This document shows, one piece after another, positions 24,801-34,020 of a stretch of DNA of 64,000 nt. Below the pieces are notes generated by a model. The model ran no database searches and had not been told where the DNA came from. It saw only the letters and a program-made list of their open reading frames with translations. The DNA is from Thiorhodovibrio frisius (GTDB lineage: Bacteria; Pseudomonadota; Gammaproteobacteria; Chromatiales; Chromatiaceae), in assembly GCF_033954835.1 (NCBI RefSeq), contig NZ_CP121471.1:3280501-3344500 (forward strand), written 5' to 3'. How positions within the stretch are numbered: position 1 is the stretch's first letter; each line of letters starts with the position of its first letter. Both the position numbers and the translations under genes were made by a program.

Positions 24801-26545
24801 ATGGCTTACCCAGCGCGCATCGTGCCATGGTCAGGATCAGCGATATTCGGCTAGTGTTGCGCGACGCCTTGTCCATTCCGAACGTGTTGGAGCAACTCTT
24901 CGACTGGAGCCACTTCGTCGACGAAATTACTCCACAGAGAACGGTGTCTGCCGAAATCCATGAGTGGGTTAGTCTCGCCCACCCATCGTACGCGACGGCC
25001 CGAGCACAGTGGAAATCAAGTCGGCTCGCCGATTGGGTCTCCCGGCTCATGGTTGACAGCCAACAGGTGCGCCTTGACCCGGAGCCCGCTCGGATCTGGG
25101 GCGCCATATTGGATTCGCAACAACTGGATGACCTGAGCAAAAACCAGCAAAAGGATCTTACAGACACGGAGAAGTTGTTCAACGGCGCTTTGTTCCGAGA
25201 CGTGACTGGCCGTTTCGCACCGGCAACTGAATTGTTGATGTCCGATCCGTCCAAGCGCGATCCAGAAGAACGGCTGCGGTGGGCCTTCGCGCCTGACCGA
25301 AATAGACTCAGCACAGACTATGACGAGGCGGGCCGAACTCTGCTGCGACTCTGTCGGGGGCCAAGCGGGTTCAGGGCTGACACACAGCAGTTGGCGCGCT
25401 GGATACGAGAACTGAAAGAGGACAATGACCGGAGAAGCGCCGCTCTGGTGTACTTGCGTGACGGAGAACGCGGTGGACAGGTGATCGCTGAACTCCGCTC
25501 AATCGGACTTAACGGCACTTGGCTCGCGGAACTGTCGAAAGATTCGCCCTATTTCCAAGGCTGGTCGTTCGAGCAAGTACTGCAAGTCCTGATTCAGTTC
25601 AGGAGCACTGAAAGTCAAGATCGGTTTGTTTCGGAGCCAGAGCACGACAGCAACCCGCAAGAGCCGCATCGCCTCGTGGATGTTGAGCGAACTCTCCTGA
25701 AGTTGAGAGATGTTTGGCAAGAACATGGAGCTGTCTACCTTAAGGATTATGAACAAGACATCTATCCAGGGGGGTCCGCGCCAGTGGAGGCCCTGCATCT
25801 CGATGATGATGACTGCAAAGGAGACCGTTCCGCTTGGCTGACCCTGTTTCTACTGGGTCATTTCCACACGCTCGGTTTTATCCAAGGTCGGCGTCATCAA
25901 AACCGCGCGTTCATCGAAATGTGCCACACAAAGCGCTGGTGGGACGATGTCTTCGCGAAAGCTGATCCAAGAAACAACCCCGAAGCATGGATGAGCGTTC
26001 TGGATGCTTATATCGACGCTCAGACCGATGCCCAGACCTACGAGCACTGGATGCAACGTTTCCCTGCCATCTATCGCCTTGCCTGCTACCTCGATGAATA
26101 CCGCGAACTCATGTTGGGCCTTCCAACTTGGGGATGGAAGGATGGTGATTGTCGGCTCGCACAGGACAATGTCTTGAAGCCTCGAGCCGCCTCAAAACTT
26201 GGCGGTGGAGGCATTTCGACGCCGCCACTGCACAAAACACTAGGCATCGGTGCTTGTTTCGTCGTCCGAGAATTGCTTCGACTCAAGGTGGTCGATGGCG
26301 CGAAGGCTCCTCACGCCTGCGCCTATGTACCAACCAAAGGCGTGCGCGATCTTCTCGTGCAGTGGGGATACGGACAGTTCGAAGGCACCGGGGCTGAGAT
26401 CGGCCTTTCCAAGGAGATCCACGCAATCCTGGTCGAGCATTTGGGTTCGGAGGATGCCCGCTTCGACGGCGCCTATGACATTCCGCTCCAGTTGATGGCT
26501 TACGACCCGCAAGTGAAAAGCAGTTGCACAGTTTATGCCTCGTGA
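18854..26545 (+). CDS. Giant protein with two sacsin-like GHKL (HSP90-type) ATPase domains
   Basis: The protein has 2563 residues. The first GHKL domain has the N box ELIQNADDAEA near residue 40, an INNG in place of the DNG box, and GKFGLGMKSVFHF near 100. A second domain starts near residue 1600: FELFQNADDAV, then GKFGLGFKSVFLA near 1700. Both resemble the sacsin N-terminal ATPase (HSP90-like) repeat. The remainder, some 2000 residues, is helical and unrecognised. AAGGAG is 6 bases before the ATG. The SNF2 helicase gene follows 39 bases later and is probably co-transcribed. Large sacsin-like ATPases beside helicases are found in bacterial defence islands; the mechanism is unknown to me. Confidence 0.85.
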   Translation: MGGYSGFIQNPLGDIQRLRNDLGDRYKRGFPVLKELIQNADDAEATHVVFALIPGLSKSKHPLLQGDALCVINNGRFEAKHDWGIRNYGLSNKVADRAAIGKFGLGMKSVFHFCEAFFFLGHIAERGRIARIVNPWSVPESLREEFAAIHPSWEQFTTEDAAAMGDAVATITKALPTLHSEQPFVLWLPLRREVHRRESDKVTGVIAQEFPGDGDDSLSFFQDSHLPIQVADLLPLLRHVEQVSFQSSTMNRYKPFHIEIRDPAQRLRGPTASGEHHLKGLIDIQAKGETKAQSHFNGRETHHWLDALKDLRHGHQWPEIDDIDDLANPKVEREKAEPHASIVLTASAAPVASTGHLTIRWAVFLPLEDDLVSEKLFCGGDQDFSLTLHGYFFVDPGRRGIHGFHVLGKGESERPTDSVDAVRIAWNQCLAAKGTLPLLLPVLHDYVSTLVPERHVETGRLLAKTITRSQLWTKFNGVITQSAQWVLELKQNGPAWTLVSSERPLLPLPPSTSSKGDPTLPWRVFPELSELEGTHSFVAADTQHLSRRTLSAPDLEQALRLFGNVSAAGILKSPDELGYLVDTLALLRSPDGLLRERSLQQQVVALIRDGFSQIGLDRIRSNKRQLKRLNGYLPHSIQLRLPESLPETLRERLLTCPVEPLVLPSELCPDNLGEEAKLSYQDAGKLLLLIGDWIEEASTHEENAAVLNLIYELANRIDGDSSAPASLMRTMRNRRLIAVFYDGNSDGDKIRACTLSEIEKAQQVSLLFRRGQVSDDQGRALAKPLQKVLANGRVLVLEQRSLALLGIDNKEIMSCDARGVLHALSSHAHTLREPSTRKSLIRQLSAPGSDERSKRGFRFLLHGKDGHWSDLQTTLWFRDTEESTAWERIWSQLNDGWNLIDSDLAQYVPDPVRQAFGVRRIRAKDLLDDIKTLKQDCLARIDAKAFEPHECIEILTQAATDEIVWRMLPLHECTDGQRCDLIGEGVYLETGLTVPAGLTDPLRIIRRSHDDELRRHQQRLIASPFDARERLKLMLSAHQSAQLIDRILEDIQTLGTSFDPQLKPQLKEKDWIPDQEGATFKPSDIIDCEDPTGLIRDLATQQQDGAYSFVGLLPPSILDHPGFCLIRDLGYLAQGDDALKTLGLLISEMPQYHLCELEEAPTDLLEALPVLAAMPPNLAPAKGWALLDSLTQAHAPDDVARYVYPEMARELDDELEIVLQVLSWLRRQGKPNPARRAAFKLYLQRFVGLPSAEEKLAALELMDSGGDWRPANQLCANAEDIERRFVLNEDHYRILQELVVPANALSSKSEPTHSASSPAEGATLAKLLEDYFSAWRDKVPDALIGAFVAVCGATPEVKRLVEVYRGNRTNLREWFLDKLPWKPQPDDTGPKKTWAYLNWRNPDDAMERYSFSGVRVSSNEVVVSSIVGKPLRVKRGSGAKGFVTVRGDNENYRVLVQLAPVEASQHPTEALAAMLRQSIRLVAQQWSDQWLGDLSSLWPELESSDQIAIDVARSLILESLPILATQLKPGRHPGMMSALKTFDQARAKVVEYRGHDRAAQFEQEKQDALRHIQQLIERDEAARNALLEGVRGKIEEFQYKRESIPFELFQNADDAVCQQLEILRYTHQVDSRFSDTQPTPSRFVVVIENDALTFMHWGRPLNATGDPFPGRDRDYHRDLEKMLIVNASNKEPPATGKFGLGFKSVFLACPEPEIVSGRLSMRILGGMLPMQHDDDRDLRHLVREHAPAGGGAGTGIRLRLDPDSIPPLLDRFQKMAGVLCCFAKSIQQIDVGSTTYTWSPSSLEQAPAFSIGSLLIPDPNDQDVMMRTKVMRIELGDGALLFGLDGSGLKPLLESIPSLWVLTPTSEDAALGVALNGRFDVNAARTSLADREEHNHVIAEALGCVLNDAIEDLRLAVDQDWDGVCHGVGLNEGMTPYDLWYSLWRTLVGGLHKREPSKVRSLVQCTAQVGLGELAWRHPLLPNGLPSAHRAMVRISDIRLVLRDALSIPNVLEQLFDWSHFVDEITPQRTVSAEIHEWVSLAHPSYATARAQWKSSRLADWVSRLMVDSQQVRLDPEPARIWGAILDSQQLDDLSKNQQKDLTDTEKLFNGALFRDVTGRFAPATELLMSDPSKRDPEERLRWAFAPDRNRLSTDYDEAGRTLLRLCRGPSGFRADTQQLARWIRELKEDNDRRSAALVYLRDGERGGQVIAELRSIGLNGTWLAELSKDSPYFQGWSFEQVLQVLIQFRSTESQDRFVSEPEHDSNPQEPHRLVDVERTLLKLRDVWQEHGAVYLKDYEQDIYPGGSAPVEALHLDDDDCKGDRSAWLTLFLLGHFHTLGFIQGRRHQNRAFIEMCHTKRWWDDVFAKADPRNNPEAWMSVLDAYIDAQTDAQTYEHWMQRFPAIYRLACYLDEYRELMLGLPTWGWKDGDCRLAQDNVLKPRAASKLGGGGISTPPLHKTLGIGACFVVRELLRLKVVDGAKAPHACAYVPTKGVRDLLVQWGYGQFEGTGAEIGLSKEIHAILVEHLGSEDARFDGAYDIPLQLMAYDPQVKSSCTVYAS

Positions 26546-26584
26546 TTCCCTGATATCGAAGTTGATCCAGATAGGAGCTTGACC

Positions 26585-29284
26585 ATGGATGCCGCTGTTG
26601 CACTCAACACTGATGATGTCGTTGTCCATGAGGACTTGGGCCGAGGTACGGTCATCGTCGACCGAGGCGCCACGGCCGTCGTGCGCTTCGACGAAAGACT
26701 GGAGGAATGCGAGAAATCCTCGCTCCGACCTGGACCTCAGATCGACAAGGACATCCGCCAAGGTCATTGGTCACCGGCAATCGATGCGATCACCTACTTC
26801 CAAGCGGCAGCCATCTTGTCAGTCAACGACCAATGGGGAGTCTTTTCCCGGTCTCAGATCGCCCTGCTCCCCCATCAGCTTTGGGTCTGTCATCAGGTAC
26901 TGAGGCAGTGGCCGGCGCGCCAACTCATCGCCGATGACGTCGGACTGGGCAAAACCATCGAAGCGGGACTCATCCTTTGGCCACTGATCAGCAAGAAACT
27001 GACCCAGCGCATACTCATTCTTTGTCCGGCCGGCTTGGTGGACCAATGGCAGTTCCGTCTGCGCACCATGTTCGACATCCGTTTGACACCCTATATGAGC
27101 GCTGCGGACACGCCCAAGGCGGACTACTGGAACGGCAACAACCAGGTTGTCGCATCCCTCCCGACACTGCGCCAGAATAACAATGGCCGTCATGATCGGC
27201 TTCTGTCCGCCGAGCCTTGGGATCTGTTGATCGTCGACGAGGCTCATCATCTGAACGCCGACGAGCATCAGGGCGCCACCTTGGGCTATGCGCTGATCAG
27301 AAAGTTGATGGAGCATGGCAAGATCCAATCTGCGCTTTTCTTCACGGGCACGCCGCACCGGGGAAAGCCCTACAACTTCTGGGCCTTGCTTCATCTGCTG
27401 CGCCCCGATCTGTTCGACCCGGATCGCCCCGATGCGGAACAGATCCCGCATCTGCGGGATATTCTGATTCGCAACAACAAGCAGTCTGTGGTCGACATGC
27501 AGGGTCGCAAGCTGTTCAAGCCAATCCATCAATACCCCACCACCTATCGCTATAACGATGCCGAGCGGGACTTCTATAGCAATCTGACGAGCTTCATCGC
27601 CAGCGGCCGTGCCTATGCCTCAACGCTCTCGAAGAACGAAGGCAAGCAGGTGATGCTCGTGCTGATCGCCATGCAGAAATTGGCTTCCAGCTCGGTTGCG
27701 GCAATCCGTAAGGCCCTAAAGGGACGCCTCGCACGATTGACACGAGAGAAGGAGCGACTCCAGACGCTGCTGGCTGAAGAGCAAGCACGTCTAGCCCAGA
27801 GTTCAAAACTTGTTTCTGCTGAGGACGACGCTGACCTGCTCGACCTCCAGCAAGCGCTTGATGAACTGTCGGTCGAGGACACTGCCGCCTCGATCCAATT
27901 GCTTGCCAACGAGATTCCGCACCTACGCACACTTGTCGATGCAGCTGATGCCGTCGCAGACGAGACCAAGGTCGAGCGCATTATGGAAGTCATGCAGTCG
28001 GATTTTGCGGATCGGCAGGTTCTCTTCTTTACCGAATACAAGGCCACTCAATCCTTATTGATGAGCGCTTTGATCCGCCAGTACGGCGAGGGCTGCGTCA
28101 CGTTCATCAATGGCGACGAGCATATTGAAGGGGTGATCGATACCAGCGGCCGGCCGCAGAGCATGTCAGTGCCACGCGAAACGGCGGCGGAGCAGTTCAA
28201 TGCCGGCCAGATCCGCTTTCTCGTCTCCACCGAAGCCGGTGGCGAGGGAATCGATCTTCAGCATCGTTGCCACACCCTGATCCATGTCGATCTGCCATGG
28301 AATCCCATGCGTCTGCACCAACGCGTTGGCCGTTTGCATCGTTATGGCCAGAAGTACCCCGTCGACGTGGTTTCAGTCCGCAATGAAGAAACCGTCGAAG
28401 CGCTGATTTGGGACAAGCTCAACGCCAAACTCGGCCACATCATGCAGGCCCTCGGGTCGGCCATGGATGAGCCCGAGGACCTGCTTCAGCTCGTCCTTGG
28501 CATGACCGATAAGAGCCTCTTCACCGAACTGTTCTCTCAGGCCAACAGTGTTCCGCGAGAGCGATTAGCCGATTGGTTCGATGAGAAGACAAAGACCTTT
28601 GGGGGCTCTGCCGCCCTCGATACCGTCAAGGCCCTTGTTGGAAACGTAGCCAAATTCGATTGCCAGGGGCTCAAGGAAATTCCGACATTGGACTTGCCGG
28701 ATCTGCGTGCATTCTTCGAGGCAATGCTGGTCAAGAATCAGCGCCGGCTGAGTTGGAGTGAGGATCGTCTCTCGTTCAAAACGCCCGACGTTTGGCTCAC
28801 CAGCCCGGCCGTCAATCGGCACTACAAGAACGTCGTCTTCAGCCGTGAACGGTCTGTCGGTGAAGCGGATGCTCAGGTCATCGGAGTTGGCCATGCCGCA
28901 TTCAACAATGCCATTGCACAGGCGTTGGAGCAGGAAGCCGTTCTGGCCAAGATTGATGGACTGGAGCATCCATTAGTCATTGCCAAGGTAATCGACCGGG
29001 TCACGCTCTCATCTGGCACCTTGCGCAGTCGCATTTTCGGTGTCGTCGTGCCTCTCGAAGACGCTTCTCCTGAGGTCGTGACAGATGATGATCTGCTACG
29101 GATTCTCAATCAGACCAGGTTTCGGGAGAAGACTCTTGCCTCTCCAGTTGCGATCGACAAGAGCATCCTTGAGCAGACCTACAACCTCGGTGTTGAGCGA
29201 TTGCGTCTGTCGTTGACGACTCTCGGCCTTCCTTTCAAGCATCCGGAGCATCAGCCCCTGGGATTGCTTTGGCCCGCATCATAA
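26585..29284 (+). CDS. SNF2/RapA-like DEAD-box helicase partnered with the giant ATPase
   Basis: The protein has about 899 residues. An N-terminal region of 100 residues precedes a two-lobe SF2 helicase: Walker A DDVGLGKTIEAG near 115, LLIVDEAHHLNAD near 215, GTPHRGK near 255, and the C-terminal lobe with STEAGGEGIDLQ and PWNPMRLHQRVGRLHRYGQ near 545-590. A helical insert of about 120 residues with Glu/Ala-rich coiled coil (about 385-460) separates the lobes. It resembles RapA and DrmD/BrxHII-type SNF2 helicases, which translocate on duplex DNA. The start is ATG at 26585, 7 bases after AGGAG; a TTG two codons upstream is less likely. It is similar to but distinct from the brxHII product downstream. 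Confidence 0.88.
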   Translation: MDAAVALNTDDVVVHEDLGRGTVIVDRGATAVVRFDERLEECEKSSLRPGPQIDKDIRQGHWSPAIDAITYFQAAAILSVNDQWGVFSRSQIALLPHQLWVCHQVLRQWPARQLIADDVGLGKTIEAGLILWPLISKKLTQRILILCPAGLVDQWQFRLRTMFDIRLTPYMSAADTPKADYWNGNNQVVASLPTLRQNNNGRHDRLLSAEPWDLLIVDEAHHLNADEHQGATLGYALIRKLMEHGKIQSALFFTGTPHRGKPYNFWALLHLLRPDLFDPDRPDAEQIPHLRDILIRNNKQSVVDMQGRKLFKPIHQYPTTYRYNDAERDFYSNLTSFIASGRAYASTLSKNEGKQVMLVLIAMQKLASSSVAAIRKALKGRLARLTREKERLQTLLAEEQARLAQSSKLVSAEDDADLLDLQQALDELSVEDTAASIQLLANEIPHLRTLVDAADAVADETKVERIMEVMQSDFADRQVLFFTEYKATQSLLMSALIRQYGEGCVTFINGDEHIEGVIDTSGRPQSMSVPRETAAEQFNAGQIRFLVSTEAGGEGIDLQHRCHTLIHVDLPWNPMRLHQRVGRLHRYGQKYPVDVVSVRNEETVEALIWDKLNAKLGHIMQALGSAMDEPEDLLQLVLGMTDKSLFTELFSQANSVPRERLADWFDEKTKTFGGSAALDTVKALVGNVAKFDCQGLKEIPTLDLPDLRAFFEAMLVKNQRRLSWSEDRLSFKTPDVWLTSPAVNRHYKNVVFSRERSVGEADAQVIGVGHAAFNNAIAQALEQEAVLAKIDGLEHPLVIAKVIDRVTLSSGTLRSRIFGVVVPLEDASPEVVTDDDLLRILNQTRFREKTLASPVAIDKSILEQTYNLGVERLRLSLTTLGLPFKHPEHQPLGLLWPAS

Positions 29285-29724
29285 ACTCAATGCCTTATTG
29301 CGCGTCCTCCCGAGCGTCGCATCGATCATGTTGCCGCCCGCCCCAATACCCACCCCGGGATAAAGCCGGGTGTGGTCGGCTGGAGCCGTCACCTTCCGAG
29401 CGGCTTGGCCGGGCGACATCCAATGGATGGTGGTGCTGCCAAGCAATGGCCGCTCGGCACGGGAAGGTTTCAACACGCTATATTCAACCAGATGAACGAT
29501 GGCATGTGCTCCTTGGCCGCTAGGCGGCGACCACCAAAAGCGTCTATACCTTCATCCCGTGGCGATTTGTAGGGAATTTCCCTACAAACAAAAGAATCTT
29601 GCACAACCTCGATGTTTGCGCGAGCATCGCAACGGTAGCAACTCCAGAGGGATAGCTAAACAGCAGCCGTCCTCTTCCGCCGCTGATCCGCAACCAACCA
29701 AACGGCATCCCAAGGATGAACCAC
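29285..29724. other. Intergenic region before the BREX operon
   Basis: 440 bases without a supportable gene. The only clear structure is a perfect 23-base palindrome at 29566-29588. Sequence composition is mixed and no open frame resembles a known family. It is the likely promoter region of brxF. Confidence 0.5.
29566..29588. promoter_or_regulatory. 23-bp perfect palindrome upstream of brxF, likely operator
   Basis: TTTGTAGGGA-ATT-TCCCTACAAA has two identical ten-base arms in inverted orientation and a three-base centre. It lies 137 bases upstream of the brxF start. The lack of a U-run after it and its AT-capped arms favour a protein-binding site over a terminator. Confidence 0.5.
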
Positions 29725-30195
29725 ATGCCGACAACTGAAGCCACCGCTGCCCAGATCCTGGAGGCACTCGCCACAGCCGAAAGCCTCTACTATCGACTGG
29801 TATTGCTGGTCGGTTCGCTCGGAGCGGGCAAGTCAGGCGTGCTCAGACAGGTTGCACAACAGCTCGACCGGCCGGTTATCAACCTCAACCTGACACTGTC
29901 CCGAACGCTCTTGGAGCTGACACCCAAGCAGCGGTCGCTGCGGCTATTGGCGACACTCAATACCATCGCCGCCGAACAGACCTCGCCGGTGCTGCTCGAC
30001 AACACCGAATTGCTGTTTGATCCAAGCCTGGCACAGGACCCATTGCGCGTGCTTCAGCACATGGCGCGCAATCGCAGCCTCCTGGCGACCTGGAATGGTC
30101 AATACACGAGCGGTCAGCTCATCTACGCCCAACCTGGCCACCCAGAGTATCGCAGCTATGACGCGGTCGATACGCTGATCGTCAGCCTGGAATAA
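29725..30195 (+). CDS. brxF: BREX-3 P-loop protein BrxF
   Basis: The protein has about 156 residues with a P loop near residue 35 (VGSLGAGKSGVLRQVAQQL), the strand VINLNLTLSR and an Asp-containing LLDNTELLFDP near 95, ending VDTLIVSLE. Size, sequence pattern and position directly before brxC fit BrxF, the small ATPase that opens BREX type 3 operons. The start at 29725 has AAGGA 8 bases upstream; an ATG at 29716 is in frame but overlaps that site. The protein is cytosolic. Its exact role within BREX-3 is not established. Confidence 0.85.
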   Translation: MPTTEATAAQILEALATAESLYYRLVLLVGSLGAGKSGVLRQVAQQLDRPVINLNLTLSRTLLELTPKQRSLRLLATLNTIAAEQTSPVLLDNTELLFDPSLAQDPLRVLQHMARNRSLLATWNGQYTSGQLIYAQPGHPEYRSYDAVDTLIVSLE

Positions 30196-30256
30196 GCCAA
30201 ACGCTGTGGTCCTGTCTGCCTGATCACCCTAAGAATTTGCCCCGGAGCCTATCCGC

Positions 30257-33200
30257 ATGAAGTACGCCGAGCTGATCCAATTCGATCCGATTGAGTCCGT
30301 CATCCAACTGCGTGACGCCGACCAGTCAAGCACGGCGCAGCAACTGGTCAGCACCTACGTCATTTCCGATGAAATGGCCGAGCGGCTCACCTCGCTGGCC
30401 ATTCCACAATTGCAATTCGACCAGCCGCTCGACAATAAAGGCTTGATGGTGATCGGCAACTACGGCACGGGCAAATCCCACCTGATGTCCGTTATCTCAA
30501 GCGTGGCCGCCGATGATTCCCTGCTCGACGGCCTGAAAAACGCAAGCGTACGCGAGGCCGCCGCGCAAATCGCCGGACGTTTCCAGGTCATCCGCACCGA
30601 GATTGGCGCCACCACCATGTCATTGCGCGACATCCTAGTCGCCGAGCTGGAAGAGCATCTCGATAAACTCGGCGTCGATTACGTCTTTCCCGACGCCAGC
30701 ACCATCGTCAGCCACAAGGGCGCCTTCGAGGACATGATGGCTCGGTTCGCCGAGGTCTTCCCTGATCAAGGCCTGCTGCTGGTGGTCGACGAGCTGCTGG
30801 ATTATCTGCGCACCCGCAAGGATCAGGAGCTCATTCTTGACCTCAACTTCCTGCGCGAGGTCGGCGAGGTCTGCCGCAACCTGCGCTTTCGTTTCATCGC
30901 TGGCGTGCAGGAAGCCATTTTCGACAGCCCCCGCTTCGCCTTCGTCGCCGACAGCATCCGCAGAGTCAAGGACCGCTTCGAACAGATTCCGATTGCCCGC
31001 AATGACGTGAAATTCGTCGTCGCCGAGCGGCTGCTGAGAAAAACCACTGAACAACAGGCCAGAATCCGCGAGTATCTATCGCCCTTCGCCAAGTTCTACG
31101 GTGGCATGAACGAGCAAATGGACGAGTTCGTGCGACTTTTCCCGGTGCACCCCGATTACATCGACACCTTCGAGCGGGTCACGGTGGTGGAAAAACGCCA
31201 AGCGCTTAACACCCTGTCCGCCGGCATGAAAGACATTCTCACGCGCGATGTGCCAGCGGACCAACCTGGCCTGATCGCCTTCGATCGCTACTGGAAAACG
31301 CTGACCCATAACCGCGCCTACCGCTCCATTCCCGACATTCGCGCCGTCATGGATTGCAGCGAGGTTCTCGAATCGCGCATCGAGAACGCCATCGCGCGCA
31401 AGCACTACAAACCCATGGCGCTGCGGTTGATCCATGCGCTATCCGTTCATCGACTCACCCACGGCGACATCTATGCCCCCATGGGCGCCTCCGCGACCGA
31501 ACTGCGTGACCGCCTGTGCCTGTTCGACCCCATGGTGGAAGAGCTCGGCAGCGATGAGCCGGATGAGGATCTGAAAACCCAGGTCGAGACCGTGCTGCGC
31601 GAAATCCACAAGACCGTCAGCGGCCAGTTCATCTCCTACAATGCCGACAACCACCAGTACTATCTGGACCTCAAAAAGACCGACGACTTCGACGCCCTGA
31701 TCGACAAACGCGCCGAAAGCCTCGGTCAGGGGCAGCTCGATCGCTTCTATTACGAGGCCCTCAAGCGGGTCATGGAGTGCCAGGACGCCACCTACGTGAC
31801 CGGCTATAAAATCTGGCAGCACGAGCTGACCTGGCAAGAGCGCATGGCCACCCGTGCCGGCTACCTCTTTTTCGGCGCGCCCAATGAACGCTCCACCGCC
31901 GTGCCGCAACGGGACTTTTACCTCTATTTCATCCAGCCCTTCGATCCGCCGCGCTTCAAGGACGACAAAATCTGTGACGAGGTCTTTTTCCGCCTGAAAG
32001 GCACCGACGAAGACTTCCAAACCGCGCTGAAAAGCTACGCAGCCGCTTTAGACCTTGCCGCCACCTCCTCCGGCCACGCCAAGGCCACCTATGAAGCGAA
32101 AGCCAATGGCTCCCTGAAACAACTGGTCCAGTGGCTGCAAAAACACATGGCCGAGGCCTTTGAGGTCACCTATCAGGGCCGCGCCAAGTCCATGACCGAG
32201 TGGGCCAAGGGCAAGTCCATCCGCGACCTGTCCGGTCTGTCGCCCGACGAGACCATCAACTTCCGCGATCTGGTCAACACCGTCGCCGGTGTCTGCCTGG
32301 CCCCGAGCTTCGAGAATCAGGCTCCGGACTACCCGTTCTTCTCAGTGCTGATCACCGGCAACAACCGCGCCCAGGCCGCGCAAGACGCCCTGCGCGCCAT
32401 CGCCGGCCCCGCTGGAAAACAGCAGCCCACCAAGCAAGCCGCGTCTGTACTAGACGCCCTGGAACTGCTCGATGGTGATAAGATCGACCCCTACAAGTCG
32501 AAGTACAGCAAATTCATCCTTGATGCCGTCAAGGCCAAGGGCCACGGCCAGGTGGTCAACCGCAGCGAGATCATCCAGGACGACCACGGGCTCGAATACA
32601 TGAACCCCGGTGGCGGTCGGCTTGAGCCGGAATGGGTGGTGGTCATCCTGGCATCGCTGGTCTATTCCGGCGACATCGTGCTCGCCATCCCAGGCAAAAA
32701 GTTTGACGCCACCGGACTCCAACCGCTGGCCGCGACCAGCATTGACGAGCTGATACGCTTCAAGCACCTGGAGCAGCCCAAGGAATGGAATCTGCCGGCG
32801 CTCAAGGCCCTATTCGAGCTGCTCGGCCCCTACGGAACAACACCGGGCATGGCCCAGCTTGTCACCCAGGGCAAGGACGAGCCGGTGCAAAACTTGCAGC
32901 AGGCGGTGGGCAAGGTCGTCAAGCGCCTCGTCATGACCCAGCAAACCCTACGCGAGGGGCTTTCTTTCTGGGGGCTGGACCTGCTCGCGGGCACCGACCT
33001 GGCCAGCCAGGCCAGCGGACTGGACGAGGCCAAGGGCTTTTTTGAATCGCTCCAGGCTTACTCCTCGCCGGGCAAGCTGAAAAACTTCCGCTACAGCGCA
33101 CCCGAAGTGCTGGCCCATGAAAAGGCCGTGAAGGCCCTGGATGAACTGGATGCTCTGCGCGAGTTCATCATGGATCACAGCCCGACGGCGTCCTGGCTCT

Positions 33201-34009
33201 CCACCGCCGAGGCGGTGCTGCCCGCCGAGCATGATTGGGTGAATCGCATGAAGACCACCCGGCAGGCCGTGCTGGATGCCCTCAAGCAAGCCGACCTGAC
33301 CGAACTGGCCAGCCAGTCCCAGTCCATTGGCGCCAAGCTCTCGACCCTGAAAAAGGACTACAGCGTCGCCTATATCGGCCTGCACACCAAGGCCCGGCTG
33401 GGCGTGAACGACGACAAGCGCAAGGCCGGACTGCTCAATGACCAGCGCCAGCAAACCCTGCTCAAGTTGGCCGGCATCGACTTGATGCCCCGGCAGCAGC
33501 TCACCGATTACCAAAACCGCCTGGCCGGACTGAAGAGCTGCTTCGCCCTGACCGAACAAAACCTCGACGCCTCGCCCATCTGTCCGCACTGTGGGTTCCG
33601 GCCCTCAGTGGAAACCTTTGCTTCGGCAGGCGCGCAGATGATCGACCAGATGGACACCCAACTCGACGCCATGGTAGCGGCCTGGACCTCCACCATCATC
33701 AGCAATCTGGACGATCCGATCACCCAGGCCAACATGAACTTGTTGAAAATCGACGACCGCGAACCGCTGGAAGCCTTCATCAACTCAAAGGAACTGCCGG
33801 TGCCGCTGGACAGCAACTTTGTCCATGCCCTGAAGGAAGTGCTCTCCGGTCTGGTCAAGGTCACCGTCAAGGCGCAAGCGCTGCAACAGGCTCTGCAAGT
33901 GACCGACGGCCCGGCCACCCCGATGGAGATGAAGAAACGCTTTGAGGAGTACATCGATCAGCTCACCAAGGGCAAGGACCCGGCCAAGGTTAGGATGGTG
34001 CTGGAATAA
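30257..34009 (+). CDS. brxC: BREX-3 ATPase BrxC (DUF6079)
   Basis: The protein has 1250 residues, normal for BrxC/PglY-type ATPases. Walker A is GNYGTGKSH near residue 70, Walker B is [12 protein letters not shown] near 172, and a further AAA+ region lies around [12 protein letters not shown]. Near residue 1108 is a single CPHCG element, half of a zinc ribbon. The N terminus ([22 protein letters not shown]) is characteristic of the type 3 group. The protein is thought to form the large ATPase component that works with the methyltransferase and PglZ in excluding phage. The stop overlaps the next possible ATG by one base. Confidence 0.9.
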   Translation: MKYAELIQFDPIESVIQLRDADQSSTAQQLVSTYVISDEMAERLTSLAIPQLQFDQPLDNKGLMVIGNYGTGKSHLMSVISSVAADDSLLDGLKNASVREAAAQIAGRFQVIRTEIGATTMSLRDILVAELEEHLDKLGVDYVFPDASTIVSHKGAFEDMMARFAEVFPDQGLLLVVDELLDYLRTRKDQELILDLNFLREVGEVCRNLRFRFIAGVQEAIFDSPRFAFVADSIRRVKDRFEQIPIARNDVKFVVAERLLRKTTEQQARIREYLSPFAKFYGGMNEQMDEFVRLFPVHPDYIDTFERVTVVEKRQALNTLSAGMKDILTRDVPADQPGLIAFDRYWKTLTHNRAYRSIPDIRAVMDCSEVLESRIENAIARKHYKPMALRLIHALSVHRLTHGDIYAPMGASATELRDRLCLFDPMVEELGSDEPDEDLKTQVETVLREIHKTVSGQFISYNADNHQYYLDLKKTDDFDALIDKRAESLGQGQLDRFYYEALKRVMECQDATYVTGYKIWQHELTWQERMATRAGYLFFGAPNERSTAVPQRDFYLYFIQPFDPPRFKDDKICDEVFFRLKGTDEDFQTALKSYAAALDLAATSSGHAKATYEAKANGSLKQLVQWLQKHMAEAFEVTYQGRAKSMTEWAKGKSIRDLSGLSPDETINFRDLVNTVAGVCLAPSFENQAPDYPFFSVLITGNNRAQAAQDALRAIAGPAGKQQPTKQAASVLDALELLDGDKIDPYKSKYSKFILDAVKAKGHGQVVNRSEIIQDDHGLEYMNPGGGRLEPEWVVVILASLVYSGDIVLAIPGKKFDATGLQPLAATSIDELIRFKHLEQPKEWNLPALKALFELLGPYGTTPGMAQLVTQGKDEPVQNLQQAVGKVVKRLVMTQQTLREGLSFWGLDLLAGTDLASQASGLDEAKGFFESLQAYSSPGKLKNFRYSAPEVLAHEKAVKALDELDALREFIMDHSPTASWLSTAEAVLPAEHDWVNRMKTTRQAVLDALKQADLTELASQSQSIGAKLSTLKKDYSVAYIGLHTKARLGVNDDKRKAGLLNDQRQQTLLKLAGIDLMPRQQLTDYQNRLAGLKSCFALTEQNLDASPICPHCGFRPSVETFASAGAQMIDQMDTQLDAMVAAWTSTIISNLDDPITQANMNLLKIDDREPLEAFINSKELPVPLDSNFVHALKEVLSGLVKVTVKAQALQQALQVTDGPATPMEMKKRFEEYIDQLTKGKDPAKVRMVLE

Positions 34010-34020
34010 TGGAGCAGCGA

